Below, one piece after another: positions 32,830 through 41,468 of a stretch of DNA of 64,000 nucleotides. The DNA lies in contig NZ_OZ245776.1 of NCBI RefSeq assembly GCF_965227735.1, positions 434,001 to 498,000 on the forward strand. Reading direction: 5' to 3'. The notes under the pieces were generated by a model. The model made no database searches, was not told the origin of the DNA, and saw nothing but the letters and a program-made list of their open reading frames with translations. This DNA comes from Larkinella sp965227735. Its GTDB lineage: Bacteria; Bacteroidota; Bacteroidia; Cytophagales; Spirosomataceae. The translations under genes and the position numbers were made by a program. How positions within the stretch are numbered: the stretch's first letter is position 1; each line of letters begins with the position of its first letter.

Positions 32830-32987
32830 TGGAAGAGAATAAACTGATCACGCGCACACTTTATGACAGCATGCCCGTTACCGTAGAGTATGCTTTGATG
32901 CCCCTTGGCATGTCCTTGCGCGAGTTGCTGAACGAACTGCGAAACTGGGGTAAGTATTTCAGAAACGAGATTATTGGACACTTGTAA
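32808..32987 (+). pseudogene. C-terminal remnant of an HxlR-family transcriptional regulator
   Basis: After an in-frame TAA, the plus strand encodes FSQELKALEENKLITRTLYD, then VEYALMPLGMSLRELLNELR and NWGKYF up to a stop. This is the recognition helix, wing (PVTVEYALMPLG) and C-terminal helix of an HxlR winged-helix protein. The N-terminal half with the conserved Cys is missing. It is joined back to back with the hydrolase remnant. HxlR regulators usually lie divergent to the gene they control, but here two unrelated 3' ends are joined head to head. Confidence 0.65.
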
Positions 32988-33174
32988 AAAGCGCGGTTGA
33001 TCTCCGCTACATGACTCCTATAACTACGCGACATTAATCTATTTGAAATATAGACATTGTCAATTAGTTTTCAGTAGTTTGCGCTTTGTAACCATTGATT
33101 AGGAAATCCATCGTATCGATACCTCCACCCGGACGGTTGGCGTCTGGGGTCAAAGACTAAAACGCAACTTTTCA

Positions 33175-34494
33175 GTGTCCAGGCTGACCTTCCTAAACTC
33201 GACCATTTTTTACCTGGTAGTACTTCTCATCCTGATCTTTGGAACGGGTAACCTCTTGGCGCAATCGCCAGATACCGTGCGCCGGGAGGTTACCATCGAC
33301 TTTGAGGTAAGACCCCGGGCCGAATACCGGGATAATTTTAGGTGGACTGCCGCAGATTCGGTTATGCCTGAGCTCTTTGCCACGCAGCGAAACCGGTTCA
33401 GCATTACGTATCGATCTACTAAACTGCGCTTGCATGCATCCCTTCAGGAAATCCACGTCTGGGGAAAATCGGGGCAATTTTCCCGCGTAGGTACTGTAAA
33501 TTTTTTTGAACTGTATGCCGAGCCTACCATCGGCAATTACCTTTCTATCAGAATTGGCAGACAAGCGTTGTCGCTCGACAATGGCAGGATATTTTCGGCT
33601 GCACCGTGGGGCCAGCAAAGCCGCGCGCACGAGGGTATTCGACTCTTTTACAGGAAAAAACTGGAAACGGATCTAACCCTTTTTTTTACCAGACCCTATG
33701 ACAAACAGTTTGATCCTGCTTATTCGCCAGTGGCTGCCCATACCTACAAATTTCTTTTTGTCCATCATCTCAAACACAAACTCAGTAATCTCATTACGTT
33801 GACGACTATCAATGCAATGGACGTGTTCCGGAGAACGACCGGAAGCAGGCCATTCTACCAGCGAATAACCAATGGCGGACGGCTGGAATTTTCCCGGAAC
33901 TGGCTTTACGGCACGGTGAATGCGTATTATCAGTACGGGCAAAATGCCGCTTCGAAGGCAATTCGCGCGTATTATATTCAACCTGAAATCAGTGCCAATA
34001 CCGGCAGAACCCTATTTCGGCTAGGTGCCGAAATCCTGAGTGGTGACAAGAATGCGGTCTCAAAAAATGTATCCAATTCCTTCGTACCGCTCTATGGCGT
34101 AGCCTGGAAGTTTATGGGCAACATGAATTTATTCACTCGGTTCCCGGCGGATGTGAATGACAAAGGGTTGGTTAATCCTTATCTGTTCATTATTTACCAG
34201 GCTGGTAAAAAGCTTTTTCTGCGAAGCGATGCCCACCTGTTTTATTCACAATATCTCTTGTTGAGTGAAGGCCGGGAAATCAGAGGTAAATACCTGGGCT
34301 TTGAAAGCGACTTGTCTCTGACCTATAGACCGGTTAAAGCCCTAGAAATCATCTACGGATTTTCGTTCACTTTTGCTGACAAACGTATGGAGTTATTCAA
34401 CAAGGTCAACGATGCAGGAAAAATTCCCGTATGGAGCTATCTGATGGTTTCCTATGCGCCCCGTTTAATGAGTCGGAAGTGGTTGAAGTTTTAA
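33175..34494 (+). CDS. outer-membrane beta-barrel protein (alginate-export-like)
   Basis: This 439-residue protein starts at a GTG; its N-terminus carries a hydrophobic signal (YLVVLLILIFGTGNLLAQ). The mature part begins FEVRPRAEYRDNF, the typical first strand of alginate-export or porin-like barrels, followed by regular amphipathic strands (SIRIGRQALSLDNGRIFSAA, YYQYGQNAASKAIRAYYIQP, SLTYRPVKALEIIYGFSFTF). It ends in KWLKF with the terminal Phe. The substrate is unknown; it probably forms an outer-membrane channel. It stands alone between the breakpoint region and the methionine importer, which is convergent. The exact start is uncertain. Confidence 0.75.
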   Translation: MSRLTFLNSTIFYLVVLLILIFGTGNLLAQSPDTVRREVTIDFEVRPRAEYRDNFRWTAADSVMPELFATQRNRFSITYRSTKLRLHASLQEIHVWGKSGQFSRVGTVNFFELYAEPTIGNYLSIRIGRQALSLDNGRIFSAAPWGQQSRAHEGIRLFYRKKLETDLTLFFTRPYDKQFDPAYSPVAAHTYKFLFVHHLKHKLSNLITLTTINAMDVFRRTTGSRPFYQRITNGGRLEFSRNWLYGTVNAYYQYGQNAASKAIRAYYIQPEISANTGRTLFRLGAEILSGDKNAVSKNVSNSFVPLYGVAWKFMGNMNLFTRFPADVNDKGLVNPYLFIIYQAGKKLFLRSDAHLFYSQYLLLSEGREIRGKYLGFESDLSLTYRPVKALEIIYGFSFTFADKRMELFNKVNDAGKIPVWSYLMVSYAPRLMSRKWLKF

Positions 34495-34591
34495 TTCGTA
34501 TGAGGAGTTTAAGGTGGTACGTCCCAAAATCAAGAGAAAGCAAAAATTGACGCAAGGAGAGCCATAAGCGAAAGTCCTGTATCAATTGGCG

Positions 34592-35413
34592 TTACCACCC
34601 TTTAATAGCCCCTCCTTTAAAAATTTCTTCGGCGGCTTTAACGACCTCATCGGATTGGTACGCCTTGACATACTTCTTTACCTTGTCCTCATTCTTGTTA
34701 TCTTCCCGGGCCACAATCAGGTTGACATAGGGTGAATCTTTCTCCTCGATCAGCAAACCGTCGCGGGTTGAAATAAGACCAATCTGGGCCGCGAAATTGT
34801 TGTTGATAATGGCCAGCGTAACGTTTGGGTCGTCCAGAATTCGGGGTAGTTGGGGCGCTTCCAGTTCCAGAATCTTGAGTTTTTTCGGATTTTCTGCAAT
34901 GTCAATGACCTTGGGCAGCAGGCCAACCCCGGGTTTGAGTTTGATTAATCCGTATTTCTGAAGCAGCAGCAGGGACCGGCCACCGTTGGTTGGGTCGTTG
35001 GGAATGGCGATGGTAGCTTCCGGTTTTAACGCAGCCAGGCTTTTGATTTTCTTCGAATAACCCGCAATCGGATACACGAACGTACGGCCGACGATAGCCA
35101 GTTTATAACCCCGTTGTTTACTCTGTGTGTCCAGGTACGGCTTGTGCTGAAAGGCATTGACATCCACATCGCCATGAGCGAGGGCTTCATTGGGAACCAC
35201 GTAGTCATTGAAGGAAATTAACTCAACCTCAAGTCCATAGCGCTCTTTGGCAACCTTCTGCGCTACCTTCGCCACTTCGTATTCCGGTCCAACGGCAATA
35301 CCAACTTTAATATGATTCGGTTCGGAATCCTGCGTTGATTGCTGGCTGCAATTCCACAGAATAATTGGGAAAATAATAAGAAATAACGATAAAAGAAGTT
35401 TGTCTGTTTTCAT
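34592..35413 (-). CDS. metQ: methionine ABC transporter substrate-binding lipoprotein MetQ
   Basis: This 273-residue NlpA-family lipoprotein has Cys22 after ILWN as the lipidation site. Family motifs include VGIAVGPEYEVAKVAQ, DVDVNAFQHKPYLD near 80-93, AIPNDPTNGGRSLLLLQKYG near 136-155, and PQLPRILDDPNVTLAIINNN. It binds D- or L-methionine in the periplasm and delivers it to MetI and MetN. It is the last gene of the metN-metI-metQ set, 65 bases after metI. Confidence 0.95.
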   Translation of the reverse strand: MKTDKLLLSLFLIIFPIILWNCSQQSTQDSEPNHIKVGIAVGPEYEVAKVAQKVAKERYGLEVELISFNDYVVPNEALAHGDVDVNAFQHKPYLDTQSKQRGYKLAIVGRTFVYPIAGYSKKIKSLAALKPEATIAIPNDPTNGGRSLLLLQKYGLIKLKPGVGLLPKVIDIAENPKKLKILELEAPQLPRILDDPNVTLAIINNNFAAQIGLISTRDGLLIEEKDSPYVNLIVAREDNKNEDKVKKYVKAYQSDEVVKAAEEIFKGGAIKGW

Positions 35414-35478
35414 GGAGGATGTATGGTTGGTGATCGACGGGTATCGCTATAACTCGAATGGAAAGATCAGGTGTTTGA

Positions 35479-36132
35479 TTAGCGGTGATCCACGCGTTTG
35501 GCCAGGTAGTTACCGGTAATCTGGATGATAAATACCAGCAAAACCAGCAGGATCAATACCGTATTCATAATAAAAGCATCGTAGCCGATATACCCATATT
35601 GGTACCCAATCTGTCCTAATCCCCCCGCTCCGACCGCTCCCCCCATGGCCGAATACCCAACCAACGTAATCAGGGTAATCGTGGCGCTGTTGATCAGGGA
35701 TGGAAGTGCTTCGGGCAAAAGAACTTTATAGACGATTTGAAAGGGAGTTGCCCCCATGGCACGGGCGGCTTCAACCACCCCGCCCGGAACTTCGATCAGG
35801 CTGTTTTCTACCAGACGGGCAATGAAGGGGGCCGCTCCGACACTCAAAGGAACCAGTGCCGCACTAATGCCGATGGACGTGCCGATGAGCGAACGGGTGA
35901 ATGGAATCATCCAGACCAGCAATATGATAAAAGGAATTGAGCGAAATGTGTTGACCAGACCGGAGAAAAAGTAATGGAAACCCCGGTGCTGCAGGAGTTG
36001 ACCATTTCGGGTCAGGAAAAGCGAAATGCCGACCGGAAGGCCGAGCAGAAAGCCGAAAAAGCAGGAAGCCAGGGACATCAAAATGGTTTCGCCGGTGCCT
36101 ATCAGAAGAAGGGATACGATGGGATCAGACAT
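35479..36132 (-). CDS. metI: methionine ABC transporter permease MetI
   Basis: This 217-residue permease has five membrane segments. The EAA-type coupling loop reads GGVVEAARAMGATPFQIVYK near 117-136, and GAVGAGGLGQIGYQYGY is the MetI signature near the C-terminus. Inner membrane; it pairs with MetN through the coupling loop. Its start overlaps the end of metN by eight bases, indicating translational coupling. Confidence 0.96.
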   Translation of the reverse strand: MSDPIVSLLLIGTGETILMSLASCFFGFLLGLPVGISLFLTRNGQLLQHRGFHYFFSGLVNTFRSIPFIILLVWMIPFTRSLIGTSIGISAALVPLSVGAAPFIARLVENSLIEVPGGVVEAARAMGATPFQIVYKVLLPEALPSLINSATITLITLVGYSAMGGAVGAGGLGQIGYQYGYIGYDAFIMNTVLILLVLLVFIIQITGNYLAKRVDHR

Positions 36133-37156
36133 AGCCGAGTAGGTTAACCGTGACGTGGTTGTTACGCAGGAACTCCAGGGCGGCCGGGTAATTTTTCCGA
36201 TTGCCCGAGAGTTCCGTCAGAATAAATCCTATGTTCTGTCCGCCAACCTGATCGATTTGGGCACTAATAATTTTGGTGTCGATGCCGTATAAGCGCGCGA
36301 CCTGTGACAGGAGCGGTTCGCTGGCAGACCGTCCCGTAAATTCCAGCTTCAGAAGGGCCGTTTGGCTAGTATCGTCATTCGGCCTCAGCCGGTATTGATA
36401 CGATTCCGGAAGTTCGAAGTGTAAGGCCGAGCGAATAAAAGTCTGGGCAAGTTCCGTCCGGGGGTTGGCAAAGATGGCTTCAACCGATCCCTGCTCCACG
36501 AGTTTCCCCTGACTGATCAGGGCCACTTCATCACAGATGGATTTAACGACGGCCATTTCATGAGTAATGAGCAGGATCGTCATCTTAAATTGCTGATTGA
36601 TCGTTTTTAACAATTTCAGGATGGAGCGGCTGGTGGCGGGGTCCAGCGCACTGGTCGCTTCATCGCAAAGTAAAACCTTCGGATTACTGGCCAGCGTACG
36701 GGCAATGGCTACGCGTTGCTTCTGCCCACCCGAAAGAGTAGCCGGGTACTGGTTCACTTTTTCCTCCAGTCCGGTTAGCTTCAACAATTCGTTAACCCGC
36801 TGGCGAATGAAATCTTTCGGACGCTGGTCTAATTCGAGCGGAAAAGCCACGTTTTCGTAAACCGTCCGGGAGGCCATCAGATTAAAGTGCTGAAAAATCA
36901 TTCCGATCTCTCTTCGCTCCCGGGCCAGTTGGGTCGCAGTCAAGGCCGTGAGGGTCTTATTACCAACAATCACTTCCCCCTGAGTGGGACGTTCCAAAAG
37001 ATTGACGCAGCGAATCAAGGTACTTTTCCCGGCTCCCGAAGGGCCGATCACCCCAAATGTCTTACCGGGCGCCACCTTGAGAGAAATACCGGATAAGGCA
37101 ACAACCGTTCGGCCTTGCTGATGAAATTCTTTAGTAACGTTGTTTAATTCAATCAT
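36125..37156 (-). CDS. metN: methionine ABC transporter ATP-binding protein MetN
   Basis: 343 residues from the ATG at 37156 (MIELNNVTKEFHQQG), preferred over an ATG 13 codons upstream because all MetN proteins start here. Walker A is GPSGAGKST, the signature LSGGQKQRVAIARTL, and Walker B VLLCDEATSALDP. The C-terminal NIL domain (about 265-343, LKLEFTGRSASEPLL to VNLLGYV) mediates inhibition by intracellular methionine. First gene of the operon. I looked for a SAM riboswitch in the leader and saw no known class. Confidence 0.96.
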   Translation of the reverse strand: MIELNNVTKEFHQQGRTVVALSGISLKVAPGKTFGVIGPSGAGKSTLIRCVNLLERPTQGEVIVGNKTLTALTATQLARERREIGMIFQHFNLMASRTVYENVAFPLELDQRPKDFIRQRVNELLKLTGLEEKVNQYPATLSGGQKQRVAIARTLASNPKVLLCDEATSALDPATSRSILKLLKTINQQFKMTILLITHEMAVVKSICDEVALISQGKLVEQGSVEAIFANPRTELAQTFIRSALHFELPESYQYRLRPNDDTSQTALLKLEFTGRSASEPLLSQVARLYGIDTKIISAQIDQVGGQNIGFILTELSGNRKNYPAALEFLRNNHVTVNLLGYV

Positions 37157-37618
37157 TCGGGTAATGTAAAAATCAAAAGACCGGAGCGGTGTCAAATGTT
37201 CTGGAACGTAGTTAAGAAAAAGGAATGGGAGTAGTAGAATTGAATAAAGCAGCGAAAAGGACCACGCGAATGAAAAGTCACACCCGCGTTGAAAAACAGG
37301 GAGTTAATAACCAGTAAATCCATATATAAACACCGCATAACTGGCCGCAATTCTAACCATAAATATACTCTAGTAATTCCTTAGACAAAGTAAAGTACAG
37401 AAAGGATAAATTCCTAATGACGATTTGATGAATAACATTTCTTTCTCAACACGCCACGACTAGATTAAGAAGGTGTGAGTCATACCCCTCTCGCCTATTT
37501 CTTAGTCTAAAGCTGCCTTAGAACGGTTTGGGCTTTGCGGTTTTCTTCAGGGAGGTGAATGAGCTTTTGAATAAACGAGAAAGAGCCTCACAGAGAACCG
37601 CTTGATGACCAGCACCTT
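37157..37618. other. intergenic region between metN and an NmrA-like gene
   Basis: These 460 bases hold the divergent upstream regions of metN and the oxidoreductase gene. I see no gene, no recognisable riboswitch and no strong terminator. The short GTCACACCCGCGTTGA stretch and the AT-rich centre look unremarkable. Confidence 0.4.
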
Positions 37619-37626
37619 TACTTTTG
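37619..37626 (+). promoter_or_regulatory. promoter -7 element for the NmrA-like gene
   Basis: TACTTTTG matches TAnnTTTG exactly. It lies inside the longest possible ORF of the downstream gene, so it argues for the internal start at 37674, leaving a leader of about 40 bases. Confidence 0.6.
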
Positions 37627-37673
37627 TATTGACAAAAAATGGAGGAATTAACCAGTTAAACCTATTGAAATCT

Positions 37674-38585
37674 ATGGATACCAGCAGATCTCCTTTTATA
37701 CTGGTAGTGGGAGGAACAGGAACTCAGGGTGGTAACGTTGCGCGGGAACTTTTGGCCTATGGTCACCAGGTGCGGGTCCTCTCAAGGAATCCGGAATCGT
37801 TTGCTGCTCAACAAATAGCAGCGAAGGGAGCAAATGTCGTGAAAGGTGATTTGGGTGATTTTAATGCCCTTTTACCGGTGATGAAAGATGTTACCGCCAT
37901 TTTTTCAGCACAATACGCCGATCCTTTTGACCCATCCATTGAGCCGCGCAATGCCAGGAATCTGGTGCAGGCGGCTCAGGAAATGGGTGTTCAGCAGGTC
38001 GTGCATACTTCGATATCAGGCACCACCGTCTTTCCAAGGTGGGACAAGCATCCTTCGCTGGCCAGTCTCTTTGATCAAAAGTATGCCATAGAAGAACTGG
38101 TCCGCAACGGCGGTTTTCATCACTGGACCATTTTACATCCTTGCTGGTTCATGGAAAATTTTGTTGAACCTTTAGCGACTCTCATGGCCCCTGGGTTAAA
38201 ATACGGAAAGCTTTTTGGCATCATGCATCCCGACACGCCCTTGAAGATGAATTCTGGGGCAGACACGGCCCTTTTTGCACGATCTGCCTTCGAAGAGCCC
38301 GACCGTTTCCATGCCAAAGATATAAACATAGCCGCTGAAGAATGTTCATGGAACCAGATTGCTGCTACCCTAAGTAATGCACTCGGTAAAGAAGTTACAT
38401 ACGAACAGGTAACGCGGCAACAAGCCATTGACCGGGGGCTGCTAAAAGAGATCGTTAACGGAATCGAATGGTTTGACGAAACTGGTTTCGGATTTGATTT
38501 GCGTGAAACCTTGCACTATGGCATTCCACTAAAAACATTCAGGCAATGGGTAGATGAAAATAAGAATCGTATTGTTGTTGATTAA
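37674..38585 (+). CDS. NmrA-like NAD(P)-binding oxidoreductase
   Basis: 303 residues from the ATG at 37674 (MDTSRSPFILVVGGTGTQGG). The Rossmann glycine motif GGTGTQGG and RVLSRNPES as the NADP-recognising strand end are clear, followed by VVKGDLGDFNALLPVMKDV and HTSISGTTVFP. Atypical SDRs of this NmrA/HSCARG group sense NADP or reduce small substrates and often lack the Tyr-Lys catalytic pair; here the YxxxK site is not obvious apart from KYAIEEL. Cytosolic. It ends before a terminator, with an AraC regulator gene directly downstream that may control it. Confidence 0.85.
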   Translation: MDTSRSPFILVVGGTGTQGGNVARELLAYGHQVRVLSRNPESFAAQQIAAKGANVVKGDLGDFNALLPVMKDVTAIFSAQYADPFDPSIEPRNARNLVQAAQEMGVQQVVHTSISGTTVFPRWDKHPSLASLFDQKYAIEELVRNGGFHHWTILHPCWFMENFVEPLATLMAPGLKYGKLFGIMHPDTPLKMNSGADTALFARSAFEEPDRFHAKDINIAAEECSWNQIAATLSNALGKEVTYEQVTRQQAIDRGLLKEIVNGIEWFDETGFGFDLRETLHYGIPLKTFRQWVDENKNRIVVD

Positions 38586-38612
38586 ACTTGTCTTTAATGG
38601 ACACAGAAACGA

Positions 38613-38648
38613 AAAGACCCGCAGAACTGATAAACTTTGCGGGTCTTT
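38613..38648 (+). terminator. Rho-independent terminator after the NmrA-like gene
   Basis: An 11-bp stem AAAGACCCGCA / TGCGGGTCTTT with a 14-base loop is followed by CTT and further T residues. Confidence 0.85.
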
Positions 38649-38666
38649 CTTAGGTCCACACGATAA

Positions 38667-39500
38667 ATGATAACGATAGTTCCGTCCAGAAACGAACAAC
38701 TCACATTCAGTTATTCAGGGGTTGCGTCCTGTCACTATTTAACCGAAGCTGAGTCGTGCATCCATCACATCCAGAAAGACCATATTCTGGCCTACATCTA
38801 TTCCGGAGAATTATCGGTTCACGATGGTATAAACGAACATACTTTCCACGAAAGAACCTGTGTTTTTATCCGCAAGAACCACCGCATCAAATTTTCGATT
38901 TCGGGCGGTTTGAATAAACACATAAGAATCGCGTTTCTGGTTTTTAACCGCAATTTCCTGCTGAATTTTTACCAGCGCATTGACAAGGCATGCCAATCCG
39001 ACTCTAATGCTGGTTTCGCCGACAGTTTTCTATCAATTCCCTCCGGACTCGATATCGAAAGCCTGTTCTATTCGTTGACCCCTTACTTCAATACCGCTGT
39101 ACCGCCATCGATACAGGTCATGAGGCTTAAGCTAACCGAGGGAATATATGCCCTGTTAAACGCTGATAAACGTGCTGCAGCCGCCTTATTCGATTTTATT
39201 GACCCGTGGAAAATTGACATTCTTGATTTTCTTAATGAGAATTTCATGTATGATCTTTCACTGGAAGAAATTGCATTGTATACCGGAAGAAGCCTTGCCG
39301 CCTTTAAACGGGATTTTAAAAAAATAAGCGATCTTCCCGCAATGAAGTGGATAATCAACAAACGGCTTGAAGTTGCCCATCAGCAACTAAAAGAAGAAGC
39401 CAGGGAAGTTTCAGATATCTACCTGAACCTGGGCTTTAAAAGCCTCTCCCATTTTTCAACCGCATTTAAGAAAAAATTCGGAAATTCGCCGACAAAATAA
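38667..39500 (+). CDS. AraC family transcriptional regulator
   Basis: This 277-residue protein has an N-terminal cupin-like sensing domain (HILAYIYSGELSVHDG near 39-54) and two C-terminal helix-turn-helix motifs: FMYDLSLEEIALYTGRSLAA then FKRDFKK near 195-215, and VSDIYLNLGFKSLSHFSTAF near 250-269, ending KKKFGNSPTK as typical for the family. It binds DNA as a regulator; the inducer is unknown. It starts 18 bases after the preceding terminator. The upstream oxidoreductase gene is a likely target by proximity only. Confidence 0.93.
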   Translation: MITIVPSRNEQLTFSYSGVASCHYLTEAESCIHHIQKDHILAYIYSGELSVHDGINEHTFHERTCVFIRKNHRIKFSISGGLNKHIRIAFLVFNRNFLLNFYQRIDKACQSDSNAGFADSFLSIPSGLDIESLFYSLTPYFNTAVPPSIQVMRLKLTEGIYALLNADKRAAAALFDFIDPWKIDILDFLNENFMYDLSLEEIALYTGRSLAAFKRDFKKISDLPAMKWIINKRLEVAHQQLKEEAREVSDIYLNLGFKSLSHFSTAFKKKFGNSPTK

Positions 39501-39653
39501 CCTCTGGCCTGGCGCCATTCTGATGACCATTTACTTGCTGGATGCAACGGCTAATCCAGCGCGTATTTAGCTTGAAGTTTTCGTACTTTGGCCCACTCGC
39601 TATAAAGATGATTATATAACTCAGATTGTAACCATCAGCACACACGATCATTC

Positions 39654-41015
39654 ATGTCTGATAACACCCCATCGCCTGCTTCACAACTTTCACCTGACGA
39701 GCAAGACAAGCTCCGGGAATTAACCACGCAGAGCTGGAACCTCGAATTAGCCATTTCCGGCGTTGCGATGTTCGCCATCCTGCAATTGCCCGATCTGCTG
39801 GAGTCGGCCTTCAGCTACCTCCGGTATAATTTCATGACCCACACCGATGGCGCAGCGGCTATGTTGCCGTCGCTGGCCTACAGCCTGATTCGGGCCACCT
39901 GTCACGTTTTGTTTGCGGCTTTTCTGGCCAATTTTGTGATGCGGGCTTTTTGGGTGGGTCTGGTAGGTCTGCTGGCCGTTTTTCCTTCAGGCATCCAATA
40001 CGACCGTATTCCGTTCTCTACGCCTTATGCGCAGCGACGCCTGGCCGACGAGCTTGGCCCACTGGACCGCTATATTCTCTGGCTCGACAAACGCTGTAAC
40101 ATCGTGTTTGCCCTCGCTTTTCAATTCGTGTTCCTGCTGGTGGTGGTAGCCCTACTCTACGTGCTGGGCTTACTGATCTACCTCGTTGTTCAACCCAACG
40201 TACCTGCCAACGTCTGGTTTGGGGTCAAAATGGCTTTAGGCACGCTGGTTGCCGTGTTCTACATCGCCATTATCTTGTTGAATCAGAAGAAGGTTAAACA
40301 AACCCCCAGGGGCATGCAACTCAACTACCGGCTGATGAAGATGGGGCAACTGATGCTGATGGGCATGTACAAACATACCTCCTATGTTACCAATACGTTT
40401 TACAGCAATATCCGGCCCGGCAGGTTATTTCAGACGGCAGCGATTTTCATGCTGGTATTTTTTGTAGTGTTCTTCCTCGAATACTTTAACGATATCTCAC
40501 GGACCAACGGACGGGTGTCGTTTTTTAACAGCCGACATCTTTACTCGGCCCGAATCGATAGTCTCTACATCGAACCGACGGCCTATGACAACCAGCGCCC
40601 CGAGGGTGCGTTTATTGGTGTGGCTTCCATCCAGTCCGACGTGATTCGGGAACCGTACTTACGCTTGTTCATTGCCTATCCCAAATCGCTCGACAAGCTG
40701 TTCAGGCAGGTTGCGCCCGAACCAGTCTGGAGCGATACGCTGTCGAGGCAAGCGCGTCGGCAGCAGTATGCTTCCTGGAGCAACCAGCAGATCAACAGGC
40801 TGATTCGCATCACCATCAACGATTCAGTCTGCGCCCGGCCCAACCTGCTGTTTACCCAGGCCGGGAGCCAGGAGCAACGCGGCTGGCAAACGGTATTGGT
40901 GCCGGGCAATCTTAAAACAGGCCGCAACCTGCTGCGCGTGGCCCTGCAAGATCCCCGAAAAAAAGAAGCCGATGAACTGGTGATGATTCCATTCTGGTAT
41001 GTACCTGAACCCTAA
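39654..41015 (+). CDS. large membrane protein of unknown function
   Basis: This 453-residue protein has hydrophobic segments near 34-50, 75-115 and 148-215, plus one near 263-283 (FQTAAIFMLVFFVVFFLEYF). The last 170 residues are a soluble domain, probably periplasmic (VSFFNSRHLYSARIDSLYIE; ARPNLLFTQAGSQEQRGWQT). It begins MSDNTPSPASQLSPDEQDKL. I do not recognise the family; homologous architecture seems typical of Cytophagales hypothetical proteins. The start is well placed. No operon partner. Confidence 0.75.
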   Translation: MSDNTPSPASQLSPDEQDKLRELTTQSWNLELAISGVAMFAILQLPDLLESAFSYLRYNFMTHTDGAAAMLPSLAYSLIRATCHVLFAAFLANFVMRAFWVGLVGLLAVFPSGIQYDRIPFSTPYAQRRLADELGPLDRYILWLDKRCNIVFALAFQFVFLLVVVALLYVLGLLIYLVVQPNVPANVWFGVKMALGTLVAVFYIAIILLNQKKVKQTPRGMQLNYRLMKMGQLMLMGMYKHTSYVTNTFYSNIRPGRLFQTAAIFMLVFFVVFFLEYFNDISRTNGRVSFFNSRHLYSARIDSLYIEPTAYDNQRPEGAFIGVASIQSDVIREPYLRLFIAYPKSLDKLFRQVAPEPVWSDTLSRQARRQQYASWSNQQINRLIRITINDSVCARPNLLFTQAGSQEQRGWQTVLVPGNLKTGRNLLRVALQDPRKKEADELVMIPFWYVPEP

Positions 41016-41179
41016 CCTACCCGCCCTTCATTAGCCAGACCGATCTGCTTCGAACGCAAATAGCCCATCCTTACTGAACAAGAGCTATTTATGGGGAAAA
41101 TGCGGTGGCTCGTTTACACTTCGAACGTATTGCCTTCAGCGACCCCTTATTGAGGGGCACAACCATTGAATTGGACACT

Positions 41180-41314
41180 TTATTCAGCCCGCAGTCTGTC
41201 GGCGGGGTTGGTCAGCGCGGCCCGGTAGGTGCGCCAGCCGACGGTCGCTCCGCCCAGCACCAGCAACACGGCTACACACACCCAGAGTTTCCAGAGCGCC
41301 ATCGAAACCGAAAA
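41180..41314 (-). pseudogene. C-terminal remnant of an FtsX/MacB-type ABC transporter permease
   Basis: After an in-frame TAA, the minus strand encodes MALWKLWVCVAVLLVLGG, then WRTYRAALTNPADRLRAE and a stop. It is the last membrane helix plus the typical ...AALxNPxxxLRxE ending of Cytophagales ABC permeases related to MacB. The other 700 or so residues are missing. The rest of the gap 41016-41468 holds only the short ORF listed next and an AT hairpin TAATAA/TTATTA near 41430. Confidence 0.65.
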
Positions 41315-41342
41315 TTATCTAAAACGATCGGGTTTGACGTAC

Positions 41343-41396
41343 ATGATCCTTAAAAATACACTCTATACCGAGCGTGGCAGGTTACGATCTGTTTAA
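41343..41396 (+). CDS. weak candidate leader ORF upstream of the UvrA-like gene
   Basis: A 17-codon frame, MILKNTLYTERGRLRSV, lies 72 bases ahead of the UvrA-like start. It contains Arg-Leu-Arg, a basic-X-basic pattern. No exact -7 element precedes it and no ribosome site is visible. A chance ORF of this size is common. Confidence 0.15.
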   Translation: MILKNTLYTERGRLRSV

Positions 41397-41468
41397 CAAG
41401 AAAGAAACCATACGGGTTGTTTTTGCTCCGTAATAATCGGTTATTAAGAAAAATTATCCACGAACCAA

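Noticed and set aside
37157..37601. SAM riboswitch ahead of metN
   Set aside because: The leader lacks the recognisable core of SAM-I, SAM-II or SAM/SAH riboswitches by eye.
41105..41353. Plus-strand 82-codon ORF
   Set aside because: Antisense to the FtsX permease remnant, which has clear family sequence.
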